Source: an uncultured Prevotella sp. (GTDB taxonomy: Bacteria; Bacteroidota; Bacteroidia; Bacteroidales; Bacteroidaceae). From it: a stretch of DNA of 64,000 nucleotides. Under the pieces are notes generated by a model. That model was not told where the DNA came from. It saw only the letters and a list, made by a program, of their open reading frames with translations, and did not search any database. The stretch lies in NCBI GenBank assembly GCA_900546575.1, contig URDM01000001.1, positions 33,113 to 97,112 of the forward strand, read 5' to 3'. The position numbers and the translations under genes are program-made. Positions 19,694 through 28,765 of this stretch are shown here, one piece after another. The stretch's first letter is position 1. Every line of letters begins with the position of its first letter.

Positions 19694-20866
19694 TTATTTC
19701 CATGGAGTGCTTTCGTCGGTCGACTTTACACCCTCAATCCATTTCGGAGTTGAAGCATTTCCACTTGTTAACGTATGACCGTTACCTGTGCAGTCAGCAA
19801 AAGTATTGCCCGTACCATCATTCATGCGCCAATAAGCCTCCAAGCCCTTCGACTTAGCACTAACTGTAGCCATATTGTTCTGTATCTGAGCTTCTGTACG
19901 ACATACCGACCAAACACGTGCCTCAGCCATAAGAATAGTACAATTACCCCAATGACTCCATGAATCATCACCTTTTGTAAACCATTCGAACGCCTCAAAT
20001 GTTGTTGGTCCTGACGGGATATCCTTTACACCAGCAAAAGCACCATTGATATACAACTTATACTGCGAGCCATCACATGTCAGTGCGAGGTGCTGCCATT
20101 TATTAGGAACGAACGAGAACGAAGGGTTCATATACAGACGGTTGCGTCCTACAATCTGCACAAGCGAATGTGCTTCATGATTGCCATCATATCTCTGTGG
20201 GTCTTCAAAGCGCAGCAATACAAAATTGGTTAAGTCGCCACGGTTTACGAATACAGCACGGTCACGATCGTATGTATTAGATACCTGGAACTTCACCTCA
20301 ATAGTATACTCATTATAAGTTTCAGGTCCCTTAGGCATTTCAGATTTCAACATCGGTCCGCCATTAAACTGTGGCAATGATGAAGTAGTAATAGCCTCAG
20401 TAGTAATAACGAAAGCACTTGTCTGCGGCATAGACAGAACAGCACCATCCTCACTAACGAGACGCAACGGCAAAGCATATGTCTCGCCAATCATATCCTC
20501 TGTAAGAGGCTTGATATTCACCTTCACTGGATCGGCAGTATATTCGCCCTTCTTGATGATTATCTCGTTGGGTATCTCATACTGTCCTTCAGGCAAAGTC
20601 ACAAAACCCGTACTCTGCTTCTCGTTATACTCTTCCAGCACCTTCTCGTCTACCTCAAGTCGGAACTTACAGTCCTTAGGTGCGGCACTTGACAGACATG
20701 GTGTTATTTCTGTAAAACCACCCTCGTCTGTGATAATCACCTTTGCGCTCTTAGCCGAAAGGCTTTCATTTATATATGCACCGTTTTCGATTATCTTATA
20801 ATCGGCATCGTTACACGCAGTGAGCGTGGCTACGGTGGCTATTAATGTCAATAATATCTTTTTCAT
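19694..20866 (-). CDS. Surface glycan-binding lipoprotein, DUF1735 plus LamG-like domain
   Basis: Start moved to ATG 20866 because MKKILLTLIATVATLTAC is a clean lipoprotein signal (Cys18); the frame upstream runs into the end of the GH18 gene. Residues about 25-150 resemble DUF1735, a beta-sandwich domain common beside GH18 enzymes in Bacteroidetes. Residues about 165-380 form a laminin-G/concanavalin-like domain (YTIEVKFQV, WQHLALTCDGSQYKLYINGAFAG, ILMAEARVWSV). Expected to sit on the outer face of the outer membrane and hold glycan near the GH18 enzyme and SusCD. The gap to the GH18 gene is 20 nt. Confidence 0.85.
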   Translation of the reverse strand: MKKILLTLIATVATLTACNDADYKIIENGAYINESLSAKSAKVIITDEGGFTEITPCLSSAAPKDCKFRLEVDEKVLEEYNEKQSTGFVTLPEGQYEIPNEIIIKKGEYTADPVKVNIKPLTEDMIGETYALPLRLVSEDGAVLSMPQTSAFVITTEAITTSSLPQFNGGPMLKSEMPKGPETYNEYTIEVKFQVSNTYDRDRAVFVNRGDLTNFVLLRFEDPQRYDGNHEAHSLVQIVGRNRLYMNPSFSFVPNKWQHLALTCDGSQYKLYINGAFAGVKDIPSGPTTFEAFEWFTKGDDSWSHWGNCTILMAEARVWSVCRTEAQIQNNMATVSAKSKGLEAYWRMNDGTGNTFADCTGNGHTLTSGNASTPKWIEGVKSTDESTPWK

Positions 20867-20886
20867 TTTTTTAGTATTTGGTCGTA

Positions 20887-21957
20887 TTATTTGATAACAG
20901 CGGGATTCATCACCTGAATAGCGTTGCGCATCCACTTGTAAGCCGGTGTGTTTGCAGCCTCACCGTCGAAATGATAGCCTCCGCAACCACCCTTAAGATA
21001 GCCATTGAGAGGCTGCCAACGTGCAAAGCCCTCAAGCGACTTGTACGGAGCTTCCTTGCCATCACGTGTTCTGAAAGTATAACCTCCAGCCAAGCAGTCC
21101 ATAGCACTCTCAAGGTTCTCGGTCATAATGTAACGGTTAGTAATAGTCTCCTCGTCGAGCACCGAATTAAACTTGTTGATACCCTTATTCAAACGACCGT
21201 CTAGTCCTGCCTCAGAATTTTTATATGCCTGAATCACGAAGTAGCTCAAGTATGGGCCCAACTCGGTGTGCAAGAACTCAGGTTCACCATCCACAATAAG
21301 AAGTTTCTCCGGATTTGGCGACATCGGGCCAAGTTCCTTAGCCAATTCAAGGATAAATACCTTCATCAAATCTTGGCTGCTTGCCAACTCGCCACCATAG
21401 CCATAGTGAGGCTCGTAGTCGATGTCAAAGCCGTCGTAGTTGTACTTGGCAATTGTGTCGAGGAATGCCTGTGCATACTTGCGTACGGCAGCCTCCTTAG
21501 ACTCCTGATCGCCGTCTTTCCAGCCCCAGAACTCGTGGCGCTTTTCGGTCGACTCATTATACTCAGCAGGAGTAACACCGTCGCCCACCCATTTTGTGAA
21601 GCTACACATCACAATCTTTGTGCCCTTCACCTTCTGTACAAATTCAAGGTCCTTACGCTTACCTTCCGACAGGTTGGTAGCTCCGTCCCACAATGATACA
21701 ACGTCCATCGAGTCGGGAATACCCGAGAGCATGTTGGCAGTTGAAGCTGCAGGGTCGCTCCATCCTCCATACCATCCGAAGGTGATAGAGTGTTTGGTCT
21801 TCTTCCAGTCACGCAGAGCCTTATAATAAGTCTCTGTCTTCGCTATTTCGGTGTTGTTATAGCGTGTCATTTGTTTGGCCTCTGGTTCAGTCCAGTCGCT
21901 GCATGAGGCGAAAGCCATAGCAAGAGCAGCCGTGAGGCAGTAGAATATCTTTTTCAT
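20887..21957 (-). CDS. GH18 endo-beta-N-acetylglucosaminidase-like lipoprotein
   Basis: The 356 residues start with a lipoprotein signal (LTAALAMAFASC, Cys19). The GH18 catalytic motif DxxDxDxE is intact as DGFDIDYE at 175-182, so Glu182 is the expected proton donor and Asp180 the substrate-assistance residue. Other barrel strands are recognisable: HSITFGWYGGW, KIVMCSFTKW, YFVIQAYKN. The single-domain, lipid-anchored form beside SusCD and DUF1735 proteins matches Bacteroidetes enzymes that cut the chitobiose core of N-glycans (EndoF/BT3987 type, from general knowledge). A chitinase role is possible but less likely given the context. Confidence 0.88.
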   Translation of the reverse strand: MKKIFYCLTAALAMAFASCSDWTEPEAKQMTRYNNTEIAKTETYYKALRDWKKTKHSITFGWYGGWSDPAASTANMLSGIPDSMDVVSLWDGATNLSEGKRKDLEFVQKVKGTKIVMCSFTKWVGDGVTPAEYNESTEKRHEFWGWKDGDQESKEAAVRKYAQAFLDTIAKYNYDGFDIDYEPHYGYGGELASSQDLMKVFILELAKELGPMSPNPEKLLIVDGEPEFLHTELGPYLSYFVIQAYKNSEAGLDGRLNKGINKFNSVLDEETITNRYIMTENLESAMDCLAGGYTFRTRDGKEAPYKSLEGFARWQPLNGYLKGGCGGYHFDGEAANTPAYKWMRNAIQVMNPAVIK

Positions 21958-21980
21958 AATTGGTTTACGTTGTTAGTTTT

Positions 21981-23504
21981 TTACTTCTTTTTAGCCCAGA
22001 ACAAATCGGTAGCCTCATTGTCCGCACCACCGAGCTGCTGTACTGCCTTGTCGTAGTTCTCGCGATTGAGGTCGCGCTCTGTATACGGATAACGCAGACG
22101 GCGCATACCGCGCTGCATATCGGTGATTACCGACTGATTCAGGTTGCTGATGGCAGGAGCCAGTTCCGGATATCCGGTACGACGATACTCAGCCCAAGCC
22201 TCAAGTCCGAGTGGGAAGTTGGCAATCCACTTCTGTGTGATGATACGCTCCAGATTCTGCTGGCTGTTGTCTGCACTCCACTTAACCTTTACCTTAGTCT
22301 GTCGGTTGTAATTGTATTTTGAACCGCGCGGATCGTTTGCATGACCTTCGGGGGTATGCGTGTCGTCAACTATATACGCCTCTATTGTCGTAGCATCTAC
22401 ACCATACTGCTCCATCGACAAACGTATGCCACGCTCATAGAATTCCTGAGCTGATCCGCCCATGTTCCATCCCTTCAGCGCACCCTCTGCACGCAGGAAA
22501 CAAACTTCCGCAGCCAGACACACCGGCATCTTTGTCGATGCAGTAGCATTAATTTGTGAGTAGCCGCTCACCGCAGCCTTGTCAAATCCTGCCTCACCGC
22601 TACGCATACCAATGTAGCGTGTTGCGTCAAAAGATGACTTGGTGAAGTAAGACGCCATACGCGGATCGTTGTAACCCTGCATATAGTCGACGATAGATGA
22701 GCTTATACGCAAGTCGCCCCAGCTTGCCGAAGCCAGCTGATAAGGGTTGCCCTGAACACCTGGATCCACAAGAGCATTCTGGCTGTTGTTTTCAATCAGT
22801 CCGGCAGGGCTCTCGCATACTTCCTCAGCAGCCTGGCGGTCGTCTGTACGAATAGCAGCGCGCAGAGCAAGCGAGTTTGCAAGACGTGCCCACATCGCAT
22901 AATCTCCTTGATAAATAGGATCAGCGTTACCAAGCGGACGGCTGGCAGGATAAGCCACTGAGTACTGATAGAGTATCGTAGCAGACTGACGTAGATCTGC
23001 AATAATGTTCTTGTATGTTTCCTCTGGTGTATCGTAGCCAGTGCGGAAAGAATTATTGGCAACCGAGCTGTACGGAATACCACCATAGCAATCGGCTACA
23101 CGCATCAGAGCCGAAGCCTTGAGCAGCAAAGCCATAGCATAGTAGTGACCGGCCTTGTTTGTAGCCTTCTCTACGTCAAAGATGTTCACGAGGTTCTCGT
23201 ATGTGGTGTTGAACGGAATAGCGTTCCATCCATCCGACGCATTGTATGTGTCGAAATTCTGTCCACCCCAACGGTTTGAACATGTCATGTATCCACCGAG
23301 TGCACCAACCATCTGGTCTATCATCTGTGAGTTGTTCTGCTGTACATACATCACCGGTTCAATCATTGCCGGCAGCAGTACTGACGGGTCGGCCTTATAT
23401 ATAGCGTATGGGTCGGAGTTGTATTTCTCGAAATTGTCTGTACATGCCGTCAGAGCCGAAGCGCCGAGAACAACAGACAATACCACCTTATTTATATGTT
23501 TCAT
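21981..23504 (-). CDS. SusD/RagB-family glycan-binding outer-membrane lipoprotein
   Basis: The 507 residues open with a lipoprotein signal (VVLGASALTAC, Cys21) and are dominated by TPR-like helices (YYAMALLLKASALMRVADCYGGIPYS, MWARLANSLALRAAIRTDDRQAA), as in the SusD family. The C-terminal stretch QWIANFPLGLEAWAEYRRTGYP-like (from KWIANF) is the family's conserved end. It lies 15 nt after susC and 23 nt before the GH18 gene. It should form the lid of the SusC transporter and set glycan specificity with it. Confidence 0.95.
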   Translation of the reverse strand: MKHINKVVLSVVLGASALTACTDNFEKYNSDPYAIYKADPSVLLPAMIEPVMYVQQNNSQMIDQMVGALGGYMTCSNRWGGQNFDTYNASDGWNAIPFNTTYENLVNIFDVEKATNKAGHYYAMALLLKASALMRVADCYGGIPYSSVANNSFRTGYDTPEETYKNIIADLRQSATILYQYSVAYPASRPLGNADPIYQGDYAMWARLANSLALRAAIRTDDRQAAEEVCESPAGLIENNSQNALVDPGVQGNPYQLASASWGDLRISSSIVDYMQGYNDPRMASYFTKSSFDATRYIGMRSGEAGFDKAAVSGYSQINATASTKMPVCLAAEVCFLRAEGALKGWNMGGSAQEFYERGIRLSMEQYGVDATTIEAYIVDDTHTPEGHANDPRGSKYNYNRQTKVKVKWSADNSQQNLERIITQKWIANFPLGLEAWAEYRRTGYPELAPAISNLNQSVITDMQRGMRRLRYPYTERDLNRENYDKAVQQLGGADNEATDLFWAKKK

Positions 23505-23519
23505 TGTAGTGTTCGTTTT

Positions 23520-26500
23520 TTAGAATTGTAATTTCACGTTGAATCCGAAGTTTCTCGTTGAGGGCTGCATGAAGTAGTCCACACCCTGATAATATGTGCT
23601 GCTTGTGGCTCCTGAGAGTTCGGGGTCGAACGGTGCCTTGCAGTAAATCATCCAAAGGTTGCGTGCCACAAATCCTACAGAAGCGCGCATCTTTCCACCG
23701 AACCAGCGCTTAGGCAGGTCGTACGACAGACTCAGTTCCTGCAAACGTACGTTGGTAGCGCTGTACAGATAGTAGGCTCCATATCCGCCTTCAGCCGATG
23801 AAATGGTCTGATAGTAGTTCTGCGCTGGTACAGTACCATTGTTAATAGCTATACCGCCAGCGTCGCGAGCGTCAGCAGTAGCCTGCGATGCTCCATAGTA
23901 GTCGAGAATACCCTGTGTTGCCGAATAGCAAAGTCCGCCTACACGTGCTGTGAGTACGAATCCGAGCGACAATCCGTCATATTTGATAGTGTTGCTCCAT
24001 CCCAAGTTGTACTTAGGTGCCAGACTGCCTGCCTTGCGTGGCTCTGTTTCCATCATTGAGAGGTTGCCGTTCTTGTCAAGGAGTATCGCACCGTTGTTGT
24101 CGCGTGCCAGTTCGTGCTTGATGTATATATCGCTCATCGAGCCGCCCTCGTACAGTATTACCTGAGGAGCTACCGAGCTTGCGCCGAGATAGTCCTTCTG
24201 TATTTCGGGGATACCCTTGTTGTTGCGGCTGTCGGGCGACAACTGCTTGATACGGTTCTGGTTGATGGTGTATGTCAGGTTCGACTGTACGCCCAGCTTG
24301 CCCCACTGGTTGTTATATCCAACAGCCAGCTCTATACCCTGGTTCTGGATATTACCAGTCTGCTCTATCTTGCGATTGTAGAGCGAACTTGAGCTTGATG
24401 CAGCGTAGATAGTCTGATGATAAGTGTTCGAACGATAGAGAGTGAGGTCGAAGTTTATAGTGTTGTTGAGGAACTTGGCGTTCAAACCGAGCTCCCACGA
24501 CTTAGTGTCCTCAGGCTTCATATTTTCGAGCGGAGCCGTGTTAGGCTTCTGCCACTGGTGTGTCTGGTTGTTGTATGTATAGCTCGGATTAGAGAGGAAA
24601 CGGCTGAATGCAGATGCCACCTTCGAGTACGAAGCACGCACCTTGAGGAAGTCGATACCCTTCGGCATCTTCACCATGTTCGAAACTACAGCCGACATAC
24701 CTACCGACGGGTAGAAAAACGATGACTGATTAGAGAATGCCAACTGCGATGCCCAGTCGTTACGTCCTGTCATTGTAAGGTAGAGCATGCTCTTGTAGCC
24801 TAATTCGAGCGAAGCGAAAATCGACTGTGTCTGGTCGTGCCATCCACTCTGTATCGGTTTATACTTGCTCTCATAGTTGATATTGTTCATTGCGAAATGG
24901 TTGGTGAGCAGGAGGTTGCCGGCACCGCCAGCCGCCTCAAAACGCTGGTCGTTGATAGAAGCACCGATATTGGCAGCTACCGAGTAGTCGTTGAACAATG
25001 TCTTGTTAATGTTGAGCATGATATCGCCGTATACCGACTTGTCGTGCTGAGTCTGATCCTCATATCCACCGTTCGAGTCGCAGAATGTAGTGAGGGTCGA
25101 TGCATACATCTTGTTACGTATGCGATATTCTGAGTTATCCACACGTACACGTCCGGTCACATTCATCCAGTCGAAGATGTTGTACTTCACCGATGCGTTG
25201 AACATATAGCGTGTCTTGTCTGTAGTGCGGTTCATGCGCTTCTGTATCCAGTACGGGTTCTGCAGCGAATGTGCACCCTCACCGTATGGCCAGTATTGTG
25301 TATTGTATCCCAGCACCGGATCCCAACGCTCAAAGTTGCGCACTTCGTCAAAATTGTCGCTGCGTGGGAACAGATACAGTGCGGGCAACGGGTTGTAGTA
25401 CTTACCCTGCGAAACCATGTTCTGGTCTTTCTGCAGGATATAGCTTGCACCGAAGTCGATTACAAGTTTGTCGTCGAGCAACGATGTAGTGTTGCGTGCT
25501 GTGAAGTTGTAACGGTCGTACTTGTTGCCTACAATAATACCCTGTGTATTTGTAGTAGAAGCCGAAATGTATGTCTGGTTTTTGCTGTTGCCGGTAGAAA
25601 GTGCTACCGAGTTGATAATGCTCGAACCAGTATTGAAGAATTTGGCAGGATCGAAGTCGCTGTTCACCTCAGCGCCCCAGTTCATCAGTCCTGTGCTTGT
25701 GCCATATTTGCTCTGTGTCTCTGGCAGCATAGTAGCTTTAGAGAACATAGTGCTGTTCGATACGGTCACTGTAGTGCGGTCTTTGGCTCCACGCTTGGTG
25801 TTGATAATGACAGCACCGTTGGCAGCGTCACTACCATAAAGGGCTGCAGCCGAAGGACCCGTAAGCATATTTATCGATTCGATATCTTCGGGGTTGATAT
25901 CGGCCGAACTTTCAGAACCCGTCTGTTGAGCATAAGAACCACCAGTACCGCCAAACGAGTGGTTATACATAGGTATACCATCAATTACGTACAACACGTT
26001 GTTGTCTTTTTCGATTGACTTAGCACCACGCATAACTACGCGCACACTACCACCGGCACCCGACGCACCGCTGTTAATCTGCACACCTGCAACCTTACCA
26101 ACGAGCGAGTTGGCAAAGTTGGCATCCTTTACGTTGTTGAGTTCGTCGCCCTTGAGCTGTTGCACATTGTACGAAAGGGCTTTCTGTTCGCGCTTGATAC
26201 CGAGGGCTGTCACCACAACGTCGCCCAGAAGCTTTGAGTCCTCCTGCAATACTACGTTCATGTTCTCGCCAGCCTTCAGTGTCTGGTTCTTGTAACCGAT
26301 GTACGACACCACGATATGGCGTCCGGCGGTACCCTCAAACGAGAAGTTACCGTCCATATCGGTAACAGTTCCTTCGTTGCCCGCACCCTCAGTGCGTACA
26401 CTCACGCCGATAAGAGGCATGCCGTCCTTGTCGAGCACGCGTCCCTGAATGCGCTGTTTCTTGCCGTTTTGCTGTTTTGCTCCGTTGGTGCGCTGCTTTT

Positions 26501-26837
26501 CGGTGGCACCAGCGGGAACGATGATGATTTGGTCGCCCTTTATCTGGTAGCTGAATCCGCTACCACTAAGCACTCTTTGCAGTGCCTCGTCAACCGTTGC
26601 GTTATGCAGGTTGACGTTGATGCCAGGCTTTTTGTTCAACTGGGTATGGTTGTACTCTGCAAACATACCTGTCTGTTTCTCGATTTGCTTGAGAGCTTCC
26701 ACAATGGTCGTGTTGCTCTTCTTGATTGTGACACGTGCTCGGCTTTGTGCCATTGCTGCTGTCTGCGAAGCCAGCAGCAGCGCCGAGAAGCACATAGTCC
26801 TTAAGACCATGGCCACTGTTCGTTGTCTTTTACTCAT
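23520..26837 (-). CDS. SusC/RagA-family TonB-dependent transporter with N-terminal STN signalling domain
   Basis: Outer-membrane importer of 1105 residues. Order: signal peptide (about 1-30); STN domain (about 35-110, TIVEALKQIEKQTGMFAEYN to GDQIIIVPAG), which in this family contacts a FecR-type anti-sigma factor; a carboxypeptidase-regulatory-like beta domain (about 128-210, QGRVLDKDGMPLIGV); the plug with VIDGIPM and GSDAANGAVIINTK; then a 22-strand barrel ending in an aromatic residue (NVKLQF). The STN domain and the sigma/FecR pair directly upstream indicate trans-envelope induction by the imported glycan. Confidence 0.96.
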   Translation of the reverse strand: MSKRQRTVAMVLRTMCFSALLLASQTAAMAQSRARVTIKKSNTTIVEALKQIEKQTGMFAEYNHTQLNKKPGINVNLHNATVDEALQRVLSGSGFSYQIKGDQIIIVPAGATEKQRTNGAKQQNGKKQRIQGRVLDKDGMPLIGVSVRTEGAGNEGTVTDMDGNFSFEGTAGRHIVVSYIGYKNQTLKAGENMNVVLQEDSKLLGDVVVTALGIKREQKALSYNVQQLKGDELNNVKDANFANSLVGKVAGVQINSGASGAGGSVRVVMRGAKSIEKDNNVLYVIDGIPMYNHSFGGTGGSYAQQTGSESSADINPEDIESINMLTGPSAAALYGSDAANGAVIINTKRGAKDRTTVTVSNSTMFSKATMLPETQSKYGTSTGLMNWGAEVNSDFDPAKFFNTGSSIINSVALSTGNSKNQTYISASTTNTQGIIVGNKYDRYNFTARNTTSLLDDKLVIDFGASYILQKDQNMVSQGKYYNPLPALYLFPRSDNFDEVRNFERWDPVLGYNTQYWPYGEGAHSLQNPYWIQKRMNRTTDKTRYMFNASVKYNIFDWMNVTGRVRVDNSEYRIRNKMYASTLTTFCDSNGGYEDQTQHDKSVYGDIMLNINKTLFNDYSVAANIGASINDQRFEAAGGAGNLLLTNHFAMNNINYESKYKPIQSGWHDQTQSIFASLELGYKSMLYLTMTGRNDWASQLAFSNQSSFFYPSVGMSAVVSNMVKMPKGIDFLKVRASYSKVASAFSRFLSNPSYTYNNQTHQWQKPNTAPLENMKPEDTKSWELGLNAKFLNNTINFDLTLYRSNTYHQTIYAASSSSSLYNRKIEQTGNIQNQGIELAVGYNNQWGKLGVQSNLTYTINQNRIKQLSPDSRNNKGIPEIQKDYLGASSVAPQVILYEGGSMSDIYIKHELARDNNGAILLDKNGNLSMMETEPRKAGSLAPKYNLGWSNTIKYDGLSLGFVLTARVGGLCYSATQGILDYYGASQATADARDAGGIAINNGTVPAQNYYQTISSAEGGYGAYYLYSATNVRLQELSLSYDLPKRWFGGKMRASVGFVARNLWMIYCKAPFDPELSGATSSTYYQGVDYFMQPSTRNFGFNVKLQF

Positions 26838-26949
26838 TGTTAGTACTATTAGTTTATAATATAGGTTTAATTCTATCGTAAATTTTTAGGCAGGGTAAAT
26901 ATAGGGGTGTAAATTAGTCTTTCATTAAATCAGAGTATGTCTCACGACA

Positions 26950-28002
26950 TTACTTGTTGTAGAAGTAGCAGTTGTCGCCATCTATTCGATAGGTGTGCTT
27001 GCCCGTGACGCGTACTATCACGTCCATAACGTCCTTTATCGGAGCGTTGTCGGGGAAGTGGAGGGTGTATCGGTCGTTGCCGATGCGGTGCATACTGTAG
27101 TGGAACGAGTACGGATATTTGCGCTCAAGTATGGAGAATATCTGTGCCAGCGTCTTCTCCTTAAGCACCACCTCGCCTCGTTGCCATGCCGTAATGTCGG
27201 CTATATTGGGTGTCATCACCTCATACTTATGGGTGTCACGATTGTATGCCATCATCTGTCCGGGCTTCAATATCACACTGCTGTGCATGTCGTTGCAGTC
27301 TACCTTGACACTACCTTCTATGAGCGTCGACTCCACCTTGCGGTCGTCGGGATAAGCCGACACGTTAAACTCAGTGCCAAGTGCTGTCACCTGCATGTCG
27401 TTGGTCTTGACGATGAATGGATGCTCCTTGTCGTGAGCCACCTTGAAGCTTGCTTCGCCCATCAGGTATACGCTACGTGTGTGGCCGTCGAAGCGGTTGG
27501 GATAGAGCAACGCACTGCATGAGTTGAGCTTCACTACGGTGCCGTCGGGCAACACCATCTGTCGGGTCTGGGCTACGGGGGTGTGGCTTTGCAGAAGGTC
27601 GGAGCCTTGTGTGTCGGCATTGTAAAGCATATAGCCCAACATTCCTATCACAATGACAAACACTGCTGCTGCCGACTGCCAGAAACGCAACCAGCGTACT
27701 GCCTTGATACGGCGACGGTCGATAGCTTCTGCCGGAATGTCCATTCCGTTGTTTTGCTGACCGATACCTACAGAGGCACACAACTGGGCGTAAGCATCGT
27801 CAGTCTGCTTTTGGTTGATATTGGTAGAGGTGAATGCCGTCTCGTCCCAAAGCTGCTCCATTGCAGCATCCTTTTCTTCACGGTGTTTGTCATCAGCCAA
27901 CCACTTATGGAAATGGTTGGTGGCAGAGCTACCAAAGTCGCCGTGGGCGAAGAGGCGCATTATGCTATTTATATATTTATGTGTACCATTTGTCTCTGTC
28001 AT
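26950..28002 (-). CDS. FecR-family anti-sigma factor
   Basis: Inner-membrane regulator that holds or activates the partner ECF sigma factor. Start set at ATG 28002 (MTETNGTHKYI); an in-frame ATG 15 nt upstream adds only CYICM. A cytoplasmic N-terminal region is followed by one membrane helix at about 100-120 (AAAVFVIVIGMLGYML), a periplasmic FecR domain (QMVLPDGTVVKLNSCSALLYP, MGEASFKVAHDKEHPFIV) and a C-terminal DUF4974/STN-like part (LAQIFSILERKYPYSFHY). It lies between the sigma gene (94 nt) and susC (112 nt). Confidence 0.93.
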   Translation of the reverse strand: MTETNGTHKYINSIMRLFAHGDFGSSATNHFHKWLADDKHREEKDAAMEQLWDETAFTSTNINQKQTDDAYAQLCASVGIGQQNNGMDIPAEAIDRRRIKAVRWLRFWQSAAAVFVIVIGMLGYMLYNADTQGSDLLQSHTPVAQTRQMVLPDGTVVKLNSCSALLYPNRFDGHTRSVYLMGEASFKVAHDKEHPFIVKTNDMQVTALGTEFNVSAYPDDRKVESTLIEGSVKVDCNDMHSSVILKPGQMMAYNRDTHKYEVMTPNIADITAWQRGEVVLKEKTLAQIFSILERKYPYSFHYSMHRIGNDRYTLHFPDNAPIKDVMDVIVRVTGKHTYRIDGDNCYFYNK

Positions 28003-28096
28003 ACATATATAACACACATGTAGGACAAGGACTACTTAAGGAAAAAATAAAAAAAATGTGTTTTTCTTGATTTTTTATGTTTTTGCCGCTGATTGC

Positions 28097-28612
28097 TTAT
28101 ATTCCGGCGAGCAAAACGAAGAGCAGCATAGTCTTCTTAAGCTCTTTCAATGCGAGATATATCTGATGTTCTACGGTGCGTACTGACAGCTGCAATTGCT
28201 CGGCTATCTCGGCATTGGACAGTCCCTGCATACGGCTCATCTCAAATATCTGGCGGCGGCGTTCGGGCATACGGTCGAGCGTAAGGCGCATCAGCAGCAA
28301 TGCCTCCTCATAATACAGCGGATCGTCTGCACCCAGTTCGGCAGGCAGGGTTGCGTCTGCGTTGTCGTCACACTCTACCCCCCCAATTTCGTGTATTTTG
28401 CGATAGCGGATTACGTTGAGTACATGATTGCGCGTCATCACGAAGACATAACTGTCAACATTGTCCTCGCTCCACTTCTCTGGCATAAGCCACAGCTTAG
28501 CGAAGACATTCTGTGCAACATCTTCTGCCTCGTCCTCATGCTTCAATAGCTGCATGGCAAACTGCTTCACCCGTGGATAGAGTCTGCTGAAAAGACGCTC
28601 AAAATCATTCAT
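28097..28612 (-). CDS. ECF RNA polymerase sigma factor of the PUL
   Basis: Sigma-70 family group IV factor of 171 residues. Region 2 contains LKHEDEAEDVAQNVFAKLW and VDSYVFVMTRNHVLNVIR; region 4 has MPERRRQIFEMSRMQGLSNAEIAEQLQLSVRTVEHQI as the helix-turn-helix. An upstream GTG at 28681 would lengthen the protein, but a good promoter (28642-28675) lies inside that extension, so ATG 28612 (MNDFERLF) is taken as the start. It should direct transcription of the susC operon when released by the adjacent FecR protein. Confidence 0.93.
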   Translation of the reverse strand: MNDFERLFSRLYPRVKQFAMQLLKHEDEAEDVAQNVFAKLWLMPEKWSEDNVDSYVFVMTRNHVLNVIRYRKIHEIGGVECDDNADATLPAELGADDPLYYEEALLLMRLTLDRMPERRRQIFEMSRMQGLSNAEIAEQLQLSVRTVEHQIYLALKELKKTMLLFVLLAGI

Positions 28613-28641
28613 ACGCTTCTGATAATTGTTATTTCGACTCG

Positions 28642-28675
28642 CAAAGATATAAATAAAAAACGGAAAACCAACAAA
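28642..28675 (-). promoter_or_regulatory. Promoter of the sigma-FecR genes
   Basis: On the minus strand TATCTTTG (28649-28642) matches the -7 consensus, and TTTG (28675-28672) lies 22 nt upstream. The start codon at 28612 is 29 nt downstream. This looks like a primary-sigma promoter giving basal expression of the regulators. Confidence 0.6.
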
Positions 28676-28693
28676 TTCCACACTACAGGCACC

Positions 28694-28735
28694 AAAAAAA
28701 AAGGTCTGTCTCCCATTGACGGGAAACAGACCTTT
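28694..28735 (-). terminator. rho-independent terminator of pckA
   Basis: Arms at 28700-28709 and 28726-28735 pair as AAAGGTCTGT with ACAGACCTTT, with an inner CCC/GGG extension, and on the minus strand are followed by a run of about nine T residues (28702-28694). It separates pckA from the sigma factor gene. Confidence 0.92.
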
Positions 28736-28765
28736 CTTATTTAGTCTTTATCTTTGTCTGAAAGA

